Under the pieces are notes generated by a model, which did not search any database, was not told where the DNA came from, and was given only the letters and a program-made list of their open reading frames with translations. 64,000 nucleotides of DNA from NCBI RefSeq assembly GCF_052065415.1, contig NZ_JBQHUB010000015.1, forward strand, positions 5,694 to 69,693. Direction: 5' to 3'. The DNA comes from Pseudoflavonifractor_A sp022772585. Its GTDB lineage: Bacteria; Bacillota; Clostridia; Oscillospirales; Oscillospiraceae. Every line of letters begins with the position of its first letter. Position 1 is the first letter of the stretch. Positions 9,820 through 18,110 of this stretch are shown here, piece after piece. The position numbers and the translations under genes were made by a program.

Positions 9820-12069
9820 ATGTCCAGGGACAGAGACGATAAACTGAATCAGGACGGTGACCGGCTGGAATTCACTCTGGAGGAGATCCTGGCCGAGTAC
9901 GGCGTGGAGGAGCGCAAGGAGAGCGGCGAGCCCATCCCCATCCCCCTCCAGCCCCGGGAGGACGGAGGGGAGGACGGTCCCGATCTGATCCCGGTGCCCG
10001 ACCGGCCCAAACGGAAGCCGGGGAAGCTGCTGACCTTTCCCGGACGCGGAGCGGCCCCGGAAGCGGCTCCGGAGGAGGGACCCGCGCCCGAAGCGGAGGA
10101 GGATCCGGACGGCAGCTGCCTAGAAGAACCGGACGGACCGGAGGAGCCGGACGAGCCTGAACCGGCGGAGCCTCCCCGCCGCCCGGCGGAGAAGGTGATC
10201 TCCTTCCCCGGCGAGGAGCCGGAGGAGGGAAACCCCATTGCCGCGGGCCTGCGGCGGCTGAAGGAAAAGGCGGACCGTTACGCCGACCACATGTTTGAGG
10301 AGGAGAACGCCGGCGAGTCCATCGAGGAACGCCGGGCGGAGAAGTATATCCCCGGTGTGGACGAGGAGGAGCCCCCGGAGGAACGTCCGCCCCGCCGCCG
10401 GCGCCGCCAGCCTCCGCCCGCCCCGGACCTGCCGCCGCTGGAGCTCTTCCGCCGGTACGGCAAGGGACTGGGCGTATTGCGGCTGCGGACGGTGCTGGCC
10501 TTTCTGCTCTGCCTGCCCCTGCTCTACCTGACCCTGGCCCCCGGTATGGGGGTGGCCCTGCCGGGAAGGCTGGCAGGGGAGGCGGCCCTGCAGCTCTTTG
10601 TGCAGGCGGGGCTTCTGGGGGCGGTTATGCTGCTGGGGATCGACGTGATCGGGCGGGGGCTTTTGGGATTGTTTACCCTGCGGGCGGGGATGGAGAGCCT
10701 GACGGCCCTCTCCTGTGCTCTGGCGCTGGCCGACGCTGTGACCCTGGCCCTGGCGGACGGAGGAAACGGCAGGCAGCCCTACTGCGCGGTGGCGGCCCTG
10801 GCCCTGGCCTTCGGCCTGTGGGGCAGCGCCATGAAGCGGGAGGGCCTGCGTCTGGCCTGCCGCACGGCGGCCTCCGCGTCGGAGCCCTATCTGATCACCC
10901 TGGATGAGAACAAATGGAACGGGCGGGACGCCTATGCCAAGTGGTCAGGGGAGCCCATCGGCTTCGGCCGGCAGATCCAGGCCGCCGATGGAGCTGAGCG
11001 GATCTTCCATGTGGCGGCCCCGCTGATCCTGCTCGCCTGTCTGCTCTTCTCCCTGCTCTCGTCGGTGGGGCAGCAGCGGCCGGAGGACCTGGTCTGGTGC
11101 CTGAGCGCCACGCTGGCGGCGGGGGCGTCCCTGTCCTCGGCGCTGTGCTACGGGCTTCCATGGCGCGCCCTGTCCCGGCGGCTGGCCAGGAGCGGTGCGG
11201 CCCTTGCCGGGTGGGACGGTGTCACCGGCACCGGCGGTAGCGCCGGCATCCTGCTCACCGATACCGACCTCTTCCCGCCGGGAACCGTGACACTCAACGG
11301 CATCAAGATCTTCGGTGACTTTCCGGTGGAGCAGGTGGTGGGGGTCACTGCCACGCTGATCCGGGATACGGGGTGCGGGCTGGACAAGATCTTCCACGAT
11401 CTGCTCCGCTCCCAAGGGGCCATCTACCGCCGGACCACGGATTTCTGCTGTTACGAGGGCGGCGGCGTGTCCGCCACAGTCCGGGGTGAGCGGGTACTGG
11501 TGGGTTCGGCGGCCTTCATGCACCTGATGGAGGTGGCGCTGCCCCAGGGGCTCAACGTGAAAAACGCGGTGTTCTGCGCCATCGACGGGGAACTGGCGGG
11601 CATCTTCGCCCTGAAGTATACCCTCCACGGCACGGTGGAGCCCGCCCTTTACGCCCTGATCCACAACCATATCTCCCCGGTGCTGGCCACCCGGGATTTC
11701 AACATCATCCCCGCCATGCTGCGCCAGCGGTTCAAGCTGCCCGCCGACCGGATGGAGTTTCCGGCGGTGGAGCGGCGGGTAGAGCTCTCCGACTCCCGCC
11801 AGAGCCACAGCGATATCCTTACCGCCGTGCTCTGCCGGGAGGGCGTGGGCCCCTTCACCGAGGCCACCGTGGGCGGGAAGCGCCTGCGCCTGGCGGTGCG
11901 CATCTCGGCGGGGCTCACCTGCCTGGGCTCCTGCGCGGGGGTGCTGCTGGCCTTCTACCTGACCTTTTCGGCGGCTTATGCCTCCCTGAGCCCGGCCAAT
12001 CTGCTGGTGTTCCTGGCCATGTGGCTGGTGCCCACGGTGCTCATCTCCAACTGGGTGGACCGCTACTAG
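9820..12069 (+). CDS. Degenerate P-type-ATPase-like membrane protein with acidic N-terminal extension
   Basis: A 749-residue protein. Residues 1-200 are acidic, Pro/Glu/Arg-rich and probably disordered. Hydrophobic helices follow at about 225-245, 255-285, 290-325 and 390-415, then a soluble region and a last helix pair near 695-740. The soluble part resembles the P/N domains of heavy-metal P-type ATPases (RVLVGSAAFMHLM and FCAIDGELAGIFAL are like the VLVG and AVDGxLAGxIAL stretches), but where DKTGT should be it reads LLTDTDLFPPG (478-488), and no TGDN or GDGxNDxPAL motif is visible. It should therefore not form the aspartyl-phosphate. The RBS is AGGAGAACG. Function unknown, perhaps sensing or scaffolding. 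Confidence 0.7.
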   Translation: MSRDRDDKLNQDGDRLEFTLEEILAEYGVEERKESGEPIPIPLQPREDGGEDGPDLIPVPDRPKRKPGKLLTFPGRGAAPEAAPEEGPAPEAEEDPDGSCLEEPDGPEEPDEPEPAEPPRRPAEKVISFPGEEPEEGNPIAAGLRRLKEKADRYADHMFEEENAGESIEERRAEKYIPGVDEEEPPEERPPRRRRRQPPPAPDLPPLELFRRYGKGLGVLRLRTVLAFLLCLPLLYLTLAPGMGVALPGRLAGEAALQLFVQAGLLGAVMLLGIDVIGRGLLGLFTLRAGMESLTALSCALALADAVTLALADGGNGRQPYCAVAALALAFGLWGSAMKREGLRLACRTAASASEPYLITLDENKWNGRDAYAKWSGEPIGFGRQIQAADGAERIFHVAAPLILLACLLFSLLSSVGQQRPEDLVWCLSATLAAGASLSSALCYGLPWRALSRRLARSGAALAGWDGVTGTGGSAGILLTDTDLFPPGTVTLNGIKIFGDFPVEQVVGVTATLIRDTGCGLDKIFHDLLRSQGAIYRRTTDFCCYEGGGVSATVRGERVLVGSAAFMHLMEVALPQGLNVKNAVFCAIDGELAGIFALKYTLHGTVEPALYALIHNHISPVLATRDFNIIPAMLRQRFKLPADRMEFPAVERRVELSDSRQSHSDILTAVLCREGVGPFTEATVGGKRLRLAVRISAGLTCLGSCAGVLLAFYLTFSAAYASLSPANLLVFLAMWLVPTVLISNWVDRY

Positions 12070-12100
12070 TCAAAAGAGCGGAATTTACAGCTCATATCAA

Positions 12101-12130
12101 GCCCCCGCGCCCTCGGGCGCGGGGGCTTTT
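12101..12130 (+). terminator. Intrinsic terminator after pseudo-ATPase gene
   Basis: A stem of about 12 bp (GCCCCCGCGCCC with GGCGCGGGGGC) and a 3-base loop are followed by TTTT. Confidence 0.8.
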
Positions 12131-12166
12131 CTGCGGTGGACGGAGCTGGTAAAGAGGAGCGCAATG

Positions 12167-12175
12167 TGGTATAAT
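12167..12175 (+). promoter_or_regulatory. Extended -10 promoter for DUF6506 gene
   Basis: TGGTATAAT (TATAAT at 12170-12175) is a consensus extended -10 located about 35 bp before the ATG; no good -35 is present. Confidence 0.5.
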
Positions 12176-12208
12176 GGTAAAAATGAACAGCCCGAGGAGG
12201 AAACTTCC

Positions 12209-12511
12209 ATGAAAAAGAAATGCGCCATGATGATTATGAATCCCCTCTTCGACCCCGCCAGGGACCACGCCCGGCTGGATACCAGCAGGGTGGAAAACCA
12301 CATTCTTACTGTCCGCACGCCGGAGGAGGCGGTGGCCAAAGCGGTGGAACTGGCAGACGACGGCTTCGGGGTCATCGAGGTATGCGGCGCCTTTGGCGAG
12401 GAGCTGGCCCGGGAGATGTACGACGCGGCGGGGCACCGGCTGACGGTGGGCTACGTGGTCTGCCCGCCGGACCAGCTGGAGGCCACCCTCCGCTTCTGGC
12501 AGGAGGCGTGA
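12209..12511 (+). CDS. DUF6506 family protein
   Basis: A 100-residue cytoplasmic protein (MKKKCAMMIMNPLFDPARDH start) with a conserved-looking EEAVAKAVELADDGFGVIEVCGAFG core, matching my recollection of DUF6506. The family function is unknown. The start at 12209 follows GAGGAGGAAA; an in-frame upstream ATG at 12164 overlaps the -10 box and is rejected. It is a single-gene unit with its own promoter and terminator. Confidence 0.65.
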   Translation: MKKKCAMMIMNPLFDPARDHARLDTSRVENHILTVRTPEEAVAKAVELADDGFGVIEVCGAFGEELAREMYDAAGHRLTVGYVVCPPDQLEATLRFWQEA

Positions 12512-12568
12512 GCGCGGGCCGGAAGAAGACCTCTCCTTTACCCCTCTGATATAAAACAGTCAAACAAA

Positions 12569-12598
12569 AGGCCGCCCGGCACAGCCGGGCGGCCTTTC
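12569..12598 (+). terminator. Bidirectional terminator between convergent genes
   Basis: A stem of AGGCCGCCCGGC with GCCGGGCGGCCT (12569-12596) serves the DUF6506 gene (+) and the FAD oxidoreductase (-). Confidence 0.7.
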
Positions 12599-12619
12599 TG
12601 ATGGAATCGTTTTTCTGCT

Positions 12620-14011
12620 TTACAGCCGGTCCGCGATGACCCGGGCCACCTTGACGCCGGAAGCGCCGGCCTGCGCCAGGCCGCGGGTGACGCCTGCGCC
12701 GTCGCCGATGGCGAAGAAGCGGGGGAGGGGGGTCTCCAGCTCGCCGGAGAGGGAGAGCCGGGAGGAGTAGAACTTGACCTCGGCGCCGTAGAGCAGGGTG
12801 TCGTAGTTGGCGGTGCCGGGGGCGATCTTGTCCAGCTGATAGATCATCTCGATGATGTCGTCCAGCTGCCGCTTGGGCAGGGCCAGGCTCAGGTCGCCGG
12901 GGACGGCGGCGGTGAGGGTGGGCCGGACGAAGGACTTGCTCAGCCGGTGCTCGTTGGTGCGGATGCCGCCCACCAGGTCGCCGAAGCGCTGTACCAGCAC
13001 GCCGCCGGCCAGCATATTGCTCAGGGAGGCGATGTGCTTGCCGTAGCGGTAGGGCTCGTTGAAGGGCTGGGTGAAGCGGTTGGAGACCAGCAGGGCGAAG
13101 TTGGTGTTCCCGCTGCGCAGGGAGGGATCGGAGTAGGAGTGGCCGTTGACGGTGTTGATGCCCTCCACATTCTCGGCCACCACATGGCCATAGGGATTCA
13201 TGCAGAAGGTGCGCACCTGGTCGCCGTACTGCTTGGTGCGGTAGACCAGCTTGGACTCGTACACCACGTCGGTGATATGCTCAAACACGGTGGCGGGCAG
13301 CTCCACCCGCACGCCGATGTCCACCTGGTTATTGATGAGGGGAATGCCCAGGCCCTTGCACTGGTTGGCAAACCACTCCGCGCCCGAACGGCCGGGAGCG
13401 GCGATGAGCCAGGTGCAGTCCACCTCGTCCCCTTTGTCGGTAATAAGGCGGTAGCCCTCCTCCCCTCTGGCCTGGATGGTGGTCACCGCAGTGCGGAAGC
13501 GGAATTCCACGTGCTGCTTCACAGTTTCATAGATGCTCTGAAGGATCTTCAGATTGTTCTCGGTGCCCAGATGCTTGCACCGGGCCTGGAGCAGATGGAG
13601 ATCATGCTCCAGAGCCTTTTTCTCCAGAGCTCTGGCCTCCGGCGTGGCGGTGGAGTAGACCTCGGTGGTGGCGCCGTGGCTCACATTGATGGAGTCCACA
13701 TAGTCGATGAGGTCCATGACCTCCTTGCCGTCCATAAAGTCGGTGAGCCAGCCGCCGAAGGCGGTGGTGAAGTTGAACTTGCCGTCGGAGAAGGCCCCGG
13801 CGCCGCCAAAGCCGCACATGGTATCGCAGATCCTGCAATGGATGCACTCCTTCACCTTGCCCGCTACAATGGGACAGCTGCGGGTATAGATGTCGGCGCC
13901 CTGATCCAGAGTGACGACCTTGAGGGAGGGGGCGCGGCGCATCAGCTCATAGCCGGCGTAGATGCCGGCCTCGCCGCAGCCGATGATGGCTACATCGTAT
14001 CTTGTGTTCAT
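12620..14011 (-). CDS. FAD-dependent oxidoreductase (COG2509-like)
   Basis: A 463-residue flavoprotein with an N-terminal Rossmann FAD site (YDVAIIGCGEAGIYAGYELM), a cysteine cluster (CPIVAGKVKECIHCRICDTM, about residues 45-65) followed by GFGGAGAFSDGK, and a C-terminal FAD-binding stretch (FFAIGDGAGVTRGLAQAGAS). This is the layout of COG2509 uncharacterised FAD dehydrogenases; the substrate is unknown. ATG 14011 is preferred to the longer frame because AAGGGAAG lies upstream and an extended -10 (TGGTATAAT) lies at 14060-14068. It is transcribed alone. Confidence 0.85.
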   Translation of the reverse strand: MNTRYDVAIIGCGEAGIYAGYELMRRAPSLKVVTLDQGADIYTRSCPIVAGKVKECIHCRICDTMCGFGGAGAFSDGKFNFTTAFGGWLTDFMDGKEVMDLIDYVDSINVSHGATTEVYSTATPEARALEKKALEHDLHLLQARCKHLGTENNLKILQSIYETVKQHVEFRFRTAVTTIQARGEEGYRLITDKGDEVDCTWLIAAPGRSGAEWFANQCKGLGIPLINNQVDIGVRVELPATVFEHITDVVYESKLVYRTKQYGDQVRTFCMNPYGHVVAENVEGINTVNGHSYSDPSLRSGNTNFALLVSNRFTQPFNEPYRYGKHIASLSNMLAGGVLVQRFGDLVGGIRTNEHRLSKSFVRPTLTAAVPGDLSLALPKRQLDDIIEMIYQLDKIAPGTANYDTLLYGAEVKFYSSRLSLSGELETPLPRFFAIGDGAGVTRGLAQAGASGVKVARVIADRL

Positions 14012-14059
14012 GTGCGTTCTTCCCTTTTTCTCAGATTGGGGCCCATAAAACCCCAACCA

Positions 14060-14068
14060 ATTATACCA
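14060..14068 (-). promoter_or_regulatory. Extended -10 promoter for FAD oxidoreductase
   Basis: On the minus strand TGGTATAAT has its TATAAT at 14060-14065, about 50 bp upstream of the ATG. Confidence 0.45.
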
Positions 14069-14091
14069 TACCTGTCAATATCGCGGAAGGG

Positions 14092-15087
14092 TCAGGGCCC
14101 CAGGGTGATGCCGGTATAGTACCACTTGAGAATATCCTCATAAGTCCTGCCCGCTTTGGCCAGAGCGTTGGCGCCGTACTGGCTCATGCCCACGCCGTGG
14201 CCGTAGCCGGTGACCGAGAAGGTGACGGTATCCCCCTCCGCCGACAGGGTAAAGCTGGTGGAGCGCAGGGCGAAGAGGGTGCGCATCTCCCCGCCGGAGA
14301 CAGAGATGCCTCCCACGGCAATGGACTCCACCCCGCCCGCCGAATTGTGGACGACGCTGCCAAACCATCCGGAAGGCGCACCCTCCAGCTTTGCGTCCGG
14401 GTGGGCGGCCAGAAACTTGACACGGAACTCCTCCGCCGTCACCTGTACGGTGGAGTGGTAGTTGGGGACCTCCTCCCCCTCGGGGCTCTCCACGCCGGTG
14501 AGATAGGGCACCGCGTTGCCCCAGACCTCCACTGCGTCCACCGTCCGCCCGGCGGCGGAGGAAAAGAACACCGCGTCGATGAGCTGCCCGTCGTACCGGG
14601 CCACCACCCCGTCGGTGTCCGCCACAGCGGCCTTGATCTTGGCGGTATAGACCGGAGCGTCGTCTCCCCAGTTGGCGGCGGCCGCCTCGGGCGTGATGTA
14701 GGCCTGGCAGCAGGTGTGGTCGGTACACACGTCGGCGTCGGGGTGGGCGGCGGGAGCATGTCCGATCCTGCGCATGGCATAGGTGCGGGCGGCCACCGCC
14801 TGGGCCTTCAGGGCTTCCGGCTCAAAGGAGGCGGGCATCTCGGCGGCCACTACCCGCCAGAGGTAGTCCCCCATGCACATGGTCTCTGCAGTGCCGTCGG
14901 GCAGAAGGACCTTGAGTTCTGTCTCTGTATCCAGCGGGCCGGAGGAGACCGGAGAGACCACCGTGCGGTCAATGGGCAGGGTGGCCTGGGGCGTGCCGCC
15001 GCCGGGCGGGCCACTGTGGATAAAAAGAAAGGGGAGAAGGAAGAAGAGAAGGAGCAGTATCAGGGCCGTGGCCGCCACTTGTTTCAC
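14092..15087 (-). CDS. spoIID: SpoIID/LytB domain protein (stage II sporulation protein D)
   Basis: SpoIID is a membrane-anchored lytic transglycosylase that cleaves septal peptidoglycan during engulfment of the forespore. The 331-residue protein has an N-terminal anchor (ATALILLLLFFLLPFLFI) and the SpoIID domain: YLWRVVAAEMPASFEPEALK, AQAVAARTYAM, then VFFSSAAGRT and SVTGYGHGVGMSQYGANALA near the C-terminus. The GTG start at 15087 (VKQVAATALI) is chosen because GGAGG lies 8 bases upstream; the longer frame starting at 15312 has no support. The usual neighbour spoIIQ is not here, so a SpoIID paralogue is possible. Confidence 0.85.
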   Translation of the reverse strand: MKQVAATALILLLLFFLLPFLFIHSGPPGGGTPQATLPIDRTVVSPVSSGPLDTETELKVLLPDGTAETMCMGDYLWRVVAAEMPASFEPEALKAQAVAARTYAMRRIGHAPAAHPDADVCTDHTCCQAYITPEAAAANWGDDAPVYTAKIKAAVADTDGVVARYDGQLIDAVFFSSAAGRTVDAVEVWGNAVPYLTGVESPEGEEVPNYHSTVQVTAEEFRVKFLAAHPDAKLEGAPSGWFGSVVHNSAGGVESIAVGGISVSGGEMRTLFALRSTSFTLSAEGDTVTFSVTGYGHGVGMSQYGANALAKAGRTYEDILKWYYTGITLGP

Positions 15088-15211
15088 AGGTAAGACCTCC
15101 AGAGTGGTAAATTTGCAAGAAGAAAAGCGAAATGTTTCATGATGCGTGCTTTTGCACAGGAATACAGGGAGAGACATGAAAGAAAACAGACGTGTTTGTG
15201 CGCAATTGGCA

Positions 15212-15241
15212 TTGACTGGACATGCTTTAGTGTGATAAAAT
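15212..15241 (+). promoter_or_regulatory. Promoter for citrate synthase
   Basis: TTGACT (15212-15217), 18 bp and TAAAAT (15236-15241) lie about 37 bp before the ATG. Confidence 0.55.
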
Positions 15242-15277
15242 AACTCCCAATACAACTGATATAAGGAGCGGAGCGCC

Positions 15278-16645
15278 ATGCAGGACAAGCAGGAGGGCAC
15301 CAGGGCCTTCATTGAGAGCTTATGCGAAGAATACCGGAAGCATAACTATATCGACCCGGAATACTATGAGCGCTGGGGCGTGAAGCGGGGCCTGCGCAAC
15401 GCCGACGGCACCGGTGTGCTGGCCGGAGTGACCCAGATCGGCAACGTGCTGGGCTACTATGTGCAGGACGGCGAGCGCTATCCCATGGAAGGCAAGCTCA
15501 TCTACCGGGGCATCAACGTGGAGGAGCTGATCGAGGGCTTCATGAGCGAGGGACGCTTCGGCTTTGAGGAGACGGCCTATCTGCTGATCTTCGGCGCCCT
15601 TCCCAATCAGGAGCAGCTCACCGGTTTCAAGCAGGCCCTGGCCGAGAGCCATACTCTGCCCCACATGTTCACCGAGGACATGATCCTCAAGGCCCCCAGC
15701 CGGGACGTGATGAACAAGCTGGCCCGTTCGGTGCTGGCCCTCTATTCCTATGATGACAATCCGGACGATCTCTCCCTGCCCAACCAGCTGCGCCAGGCGG
15801 TGCAGCTCATCGCCCGGGTGCCCACCATAGTGACCCACGCCTTCGCGGCCAAGCGGCACTACTTTGACGAGGAGAGCCTTTACCTCCACCGGCCCCAGGC
15901 CGGGCTGGGCGTGGCTGAGAACTTCCTCTACGCCATGCGGCACGACAACAAATTCACCGATCAGGAGGCTAAGCTGCTGGACCTGTGCATGGTGCTCCAC
16001 GCGGAGCACGGCGGCGGCAACAACTCGGCCTTTGCCTGCCGTGTGCTCTCCTCCTCCGGCACCGACATCTACTCGGCCGTGGCGGCGGCGGTGGGCTCCC
16101 TGAAGGGCCCCCGGCACGGCGGCGCCAACAAGAAGGTCATGGAGATGATGCACCACATCGAGAGCGGCGTCAAAGACTGGAAGGATGACGACGAGGTAAA
16201 GGATTATCTGGGCCGCATCCTGAAGAAGGAGGCGGGGGACGGCTCCGGTCTCATCTACGGTATGGGCCACGCCATCTACACCATTTCCGACCCCCGTGCC
16301 GCCATCCTCAAGCGCTTTGCCAAAAAGCTGGCGGCCACCAAGGGCATGCTGGAGGAATTCGAGCTGATCGAGTCGGTGGAGCGGCTGACTCCTGCCGTCC
16401 TGGCCGGCGTGAAGGGCGAGAAGAAGGTGGTATGCGCCAACATCGACCTGTACTCCGGCATGGTGTACAAGATGATGGGCATCCCCGAGGAGCTGTATAC
16501 GCCCCTCTTTGCCGTGGCCCGCACCGTGGGCTGGTGCGCCCACCGGCTGGAAGAGGTGGCCGGTTCGGCCAACCGCATCATCCGTCCCGCCTACAAGGCG
16601 GTGGCCCCCATGCGGACCTTCGTGCCCCTGGCTCAGAGACAGTGA
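15278..16645 (+). CDS. Citrate synthase / 2-methylcitrate synthase family
   Basis: Cytoplasmic enzyme condensing acetyl-CoA with oxaloacetate. The 455-residue protein carries the family motifs: HAEHGGGNNSAFACRVLSSS (first catalytic His), GPRHGGANKKVMEM, GMGHAIYTISDPRA (second His) and NIDLYSGMVYKMMGIPEELY (catalytic Asp region). The N-terminal 40 residues extend beyond compact citrate synthases, as is common in clostridial forms. It is a single-gene unit; no aconitase or isocitrate dehydrogenase is adjacent. Activity with propionyl-CoA cannot be excluded from sequence alone. Confidence 0.9.
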   Translation: MQDKQEGTRAFIESLCEEYRKHNYIDPEYYERWGVKRGLRNADGTGVLAGVTQIGNVLGYYVQDGERYPMEGKLIYRGINVEELIEGFMSEGRFGFEETAYLLIFGALPNQEQLTGFKQALAESHTLPHMFTEDMILKAPSRDVMNKLARSVLALYSYDDNPDDLSLPNQLRQAVQLIARVPTIVTHAFAAKRHYFDEESLYLHRPQAGLGVAENFLYAMRHDNKFTDQEAKLLDLCMVLHAEHGGGNNSAFACRVLSSSGTDIYSAVAAAVGSLKGPRHGGANKKVMEMMHHIESGVKDWKDDDEVKDYLGRILKKEAGDGSGLIYGMGHAIYTISDPRAAILKRFAKKLAATKGMLEEFELIESVERLTPAVLAGVKGEKKVVCANIDLYSGMVYKMMGIPEELYTPLFAVARTVGWCAHRLEEVAGSANRIIRPAYKAVAPMRTFVPLAQRQ

Positions 16646-16655
16646 TAAAATCTGC

Positions 16656-16689
16656 GCGCGGACCCCGCAACGGCGTCCGCGCTTTTTTG
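16656..16689 (+). terminator. Intrinsic terminator after citrate synthase
   Basis: Stem GCGCGGAC with GTCCGCGC (16656-16663 and 16675-16682), then TTTTTT. Confidence 0.75.
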
Positions 16690-16692
16690 TCC

Positions 16693-17841
16693 TTATCCGC
16701 CGGACTGCTCCTCTTCACAGAGAGGCAGTGAAATGATAAAGCTGGTAAACCGGCCGTTGGACTCGGCCCGGATGGTGCCGCCGTGGCGCTCCACGATCTC
16801 CTTGGCGATGGCCAGGCCCAATCCCGCGCCGCCGGTGCGGGTGGAGCGGGCGGCGTCCAGCCGGTAAAATTTTTCAAAAATATTGGACAGCTCCCCCTCC
16901 GGGATCTCCAGCCCCTCGTTGGAGACAACAATCTCCACCCGGCCGCCGCTGCGCAGGGCGGCGATGCGCACCGTTCCGCCGTCGGCGCTGTAATTCACGG
17001 CGTTGCGCAGCACGTTGTCAAAAACCCGGACAAGCTTGTCCGGATCGCCGAGCACCACAAGGTGGTGCTCGATCTCCACCTGACACGTGAGCCCCCGCTC
17101 TGAAAAGATGGGATAAAACTCGTCGGCCAGCTGCTCCAGCAGAACGGAGAGCTGAATGGGCACCATGGCCTCGGGCGCGGCGCCCAGGTCCATCCGGGTG
17201 ATGTCGAAAAACTCTCCCAGCAGCTCCTGCAGCCGCTGGGCCTTCTCCAGGGCGATGCCGGTGAATTTGGCACGCTGCTCCGGCGTCAGGCCCGGGTCGT
17301 CGTTGAGCAGGGTGAGGTAGCCCACCACCGAGGTGAGGGGGGTCTTGAGGTCGTGAGCCAGAAAGGACACCAGGTCCTGGCGCCGCCGCTCGATCTCCCT
17401 GGCGGCGGACTCCCGGGCCCGGAGCTCGGTGCGGATGGCGTTCAGGTCCTGCTCCAGGGGCTGGAGCTCCCTGGGAAGGGACACCGCCTCCCCCTCCCGG
17501 TCGGCCACCCGGCGGGTGGCGGAGGAGATCTGGTCCAGCCAGGCGGTGAAGCGGCCCATGGCCAGATAAAAGGCAAACAGCATCAGCACCGCCATCCCCA
17601 GCAGGAGGATCTCGGGCTTATTCTCCCGGATATAGTGCTGATAGGCCTCCAGCGCCACAGCATCGGTCTGGCCGAACAGATGGGTGGCCACCCAGACAAA
17701 GAGCCGGGCGAAAGGGTCCTGCAGTGCGCCGTCAATGACTACGTCCACCAGGAACAGGCCCACCGCGCTGGCGATGACGGCCCCTGCCACCACCAGCAGG
17801 AGCATTTTGAACTTGAGACGGGTATAGCGCCGGTCTGACAT
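16693..17841 (-). CDS. VanS-like sensor histidine kinase (no adjacent response regulator)
   Basis: A 382-residue membrane kinase with two TM helices (about 11-35 and 77-95), a linker helix, the H-box FLAHDLKTPLT (H163 is the phosphorylated residue), N-box DNVLRNAVNYS, and ATP-lid GGAGLGLAIAKEI. The arrangement and the short extracellular loop are like VanS and related envelope-stress kinases. Its partner response regulator would be expected immediately upstream, but that position holds the three-hairpin repeat and then a divergent gene, so it is an orphan here. The downstream neighbour, citrate synthase, is convergent. Confidence 0.85.
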   Translation of the reverse strand: MSDRRYTRLKFKMLLLVVAGAVIASAVGLFLVDVVIDGALQDPFARLFVWVATHLFGQTDAVALEAYQHYIRENKPEILLLGMAVLMLFAFYLAMGRFTAWLDQISSATRRVADREGEAVSLPRELQPLEQDLNAIRTELRARESAAREIERRRQDLVSFLAHDLKTPLTSVVGYLTLLNDDPGLTPEQRAKFTGIALEKAQRLQELLGEFFDITRMDLGAAPEAMVPIQLSVLLEQLADEFYPIFSERGLTCQVEIEHHLVVLGDPDKLVRVFDNVLRNAVNYSADGGTVRIAALRSGGRVEIVVSNEGLEIPEGELSNIFEKFYRLDAARSTRTGGAGLGLAIAKEIVERHGGTIRAESNGRFTSFIISLPLCEEEQSGG

Positions 17842-17860
17842 GGCGGGCCCTCCTTTGAGC

Positions 17861-17956
17861 GATCAAAAGGGCTGAGAATGGCCCCTTTGATCAAATCGCG
17901 CGGCTGCTGCCGCACGAATAAGCCGCAAAGCGGTTTATTCAGCAGATATTATTATA
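17861..17956 (+). repeat. Three-hairpin intergenic repeat, copy 1
   Basis: Hairpin 1 is GATCAAAAGGGC with GCCCCTTTGATC (17861-17892), hairpin 2 GCGGCTGCTGCCGC, and hairpin 3 AATAAGCCGCAAAGCGGTTTATT, ending CAGCAGATATTATTATA. It lies in the divergent gap between the kinase and the membrane-protein/metG operon. Other copies are at 23149, 26166, 34915 and 62145. Confidence 0.85.
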
Positions 17957-18110
17957 GAACAGGGCGCAAATTCTGACAAGGGAGGGGCGGACGGGGAAAT
18001 TTTGTGAAAAGGGGCGTAAAACCCGTGCTTTTTGCGCAGGCATATGCTATACTACTTTAATGTCCATGCGTATTTCACAATTTTGATCTCATCCCGAAAG
18101 GATGCGTGCC

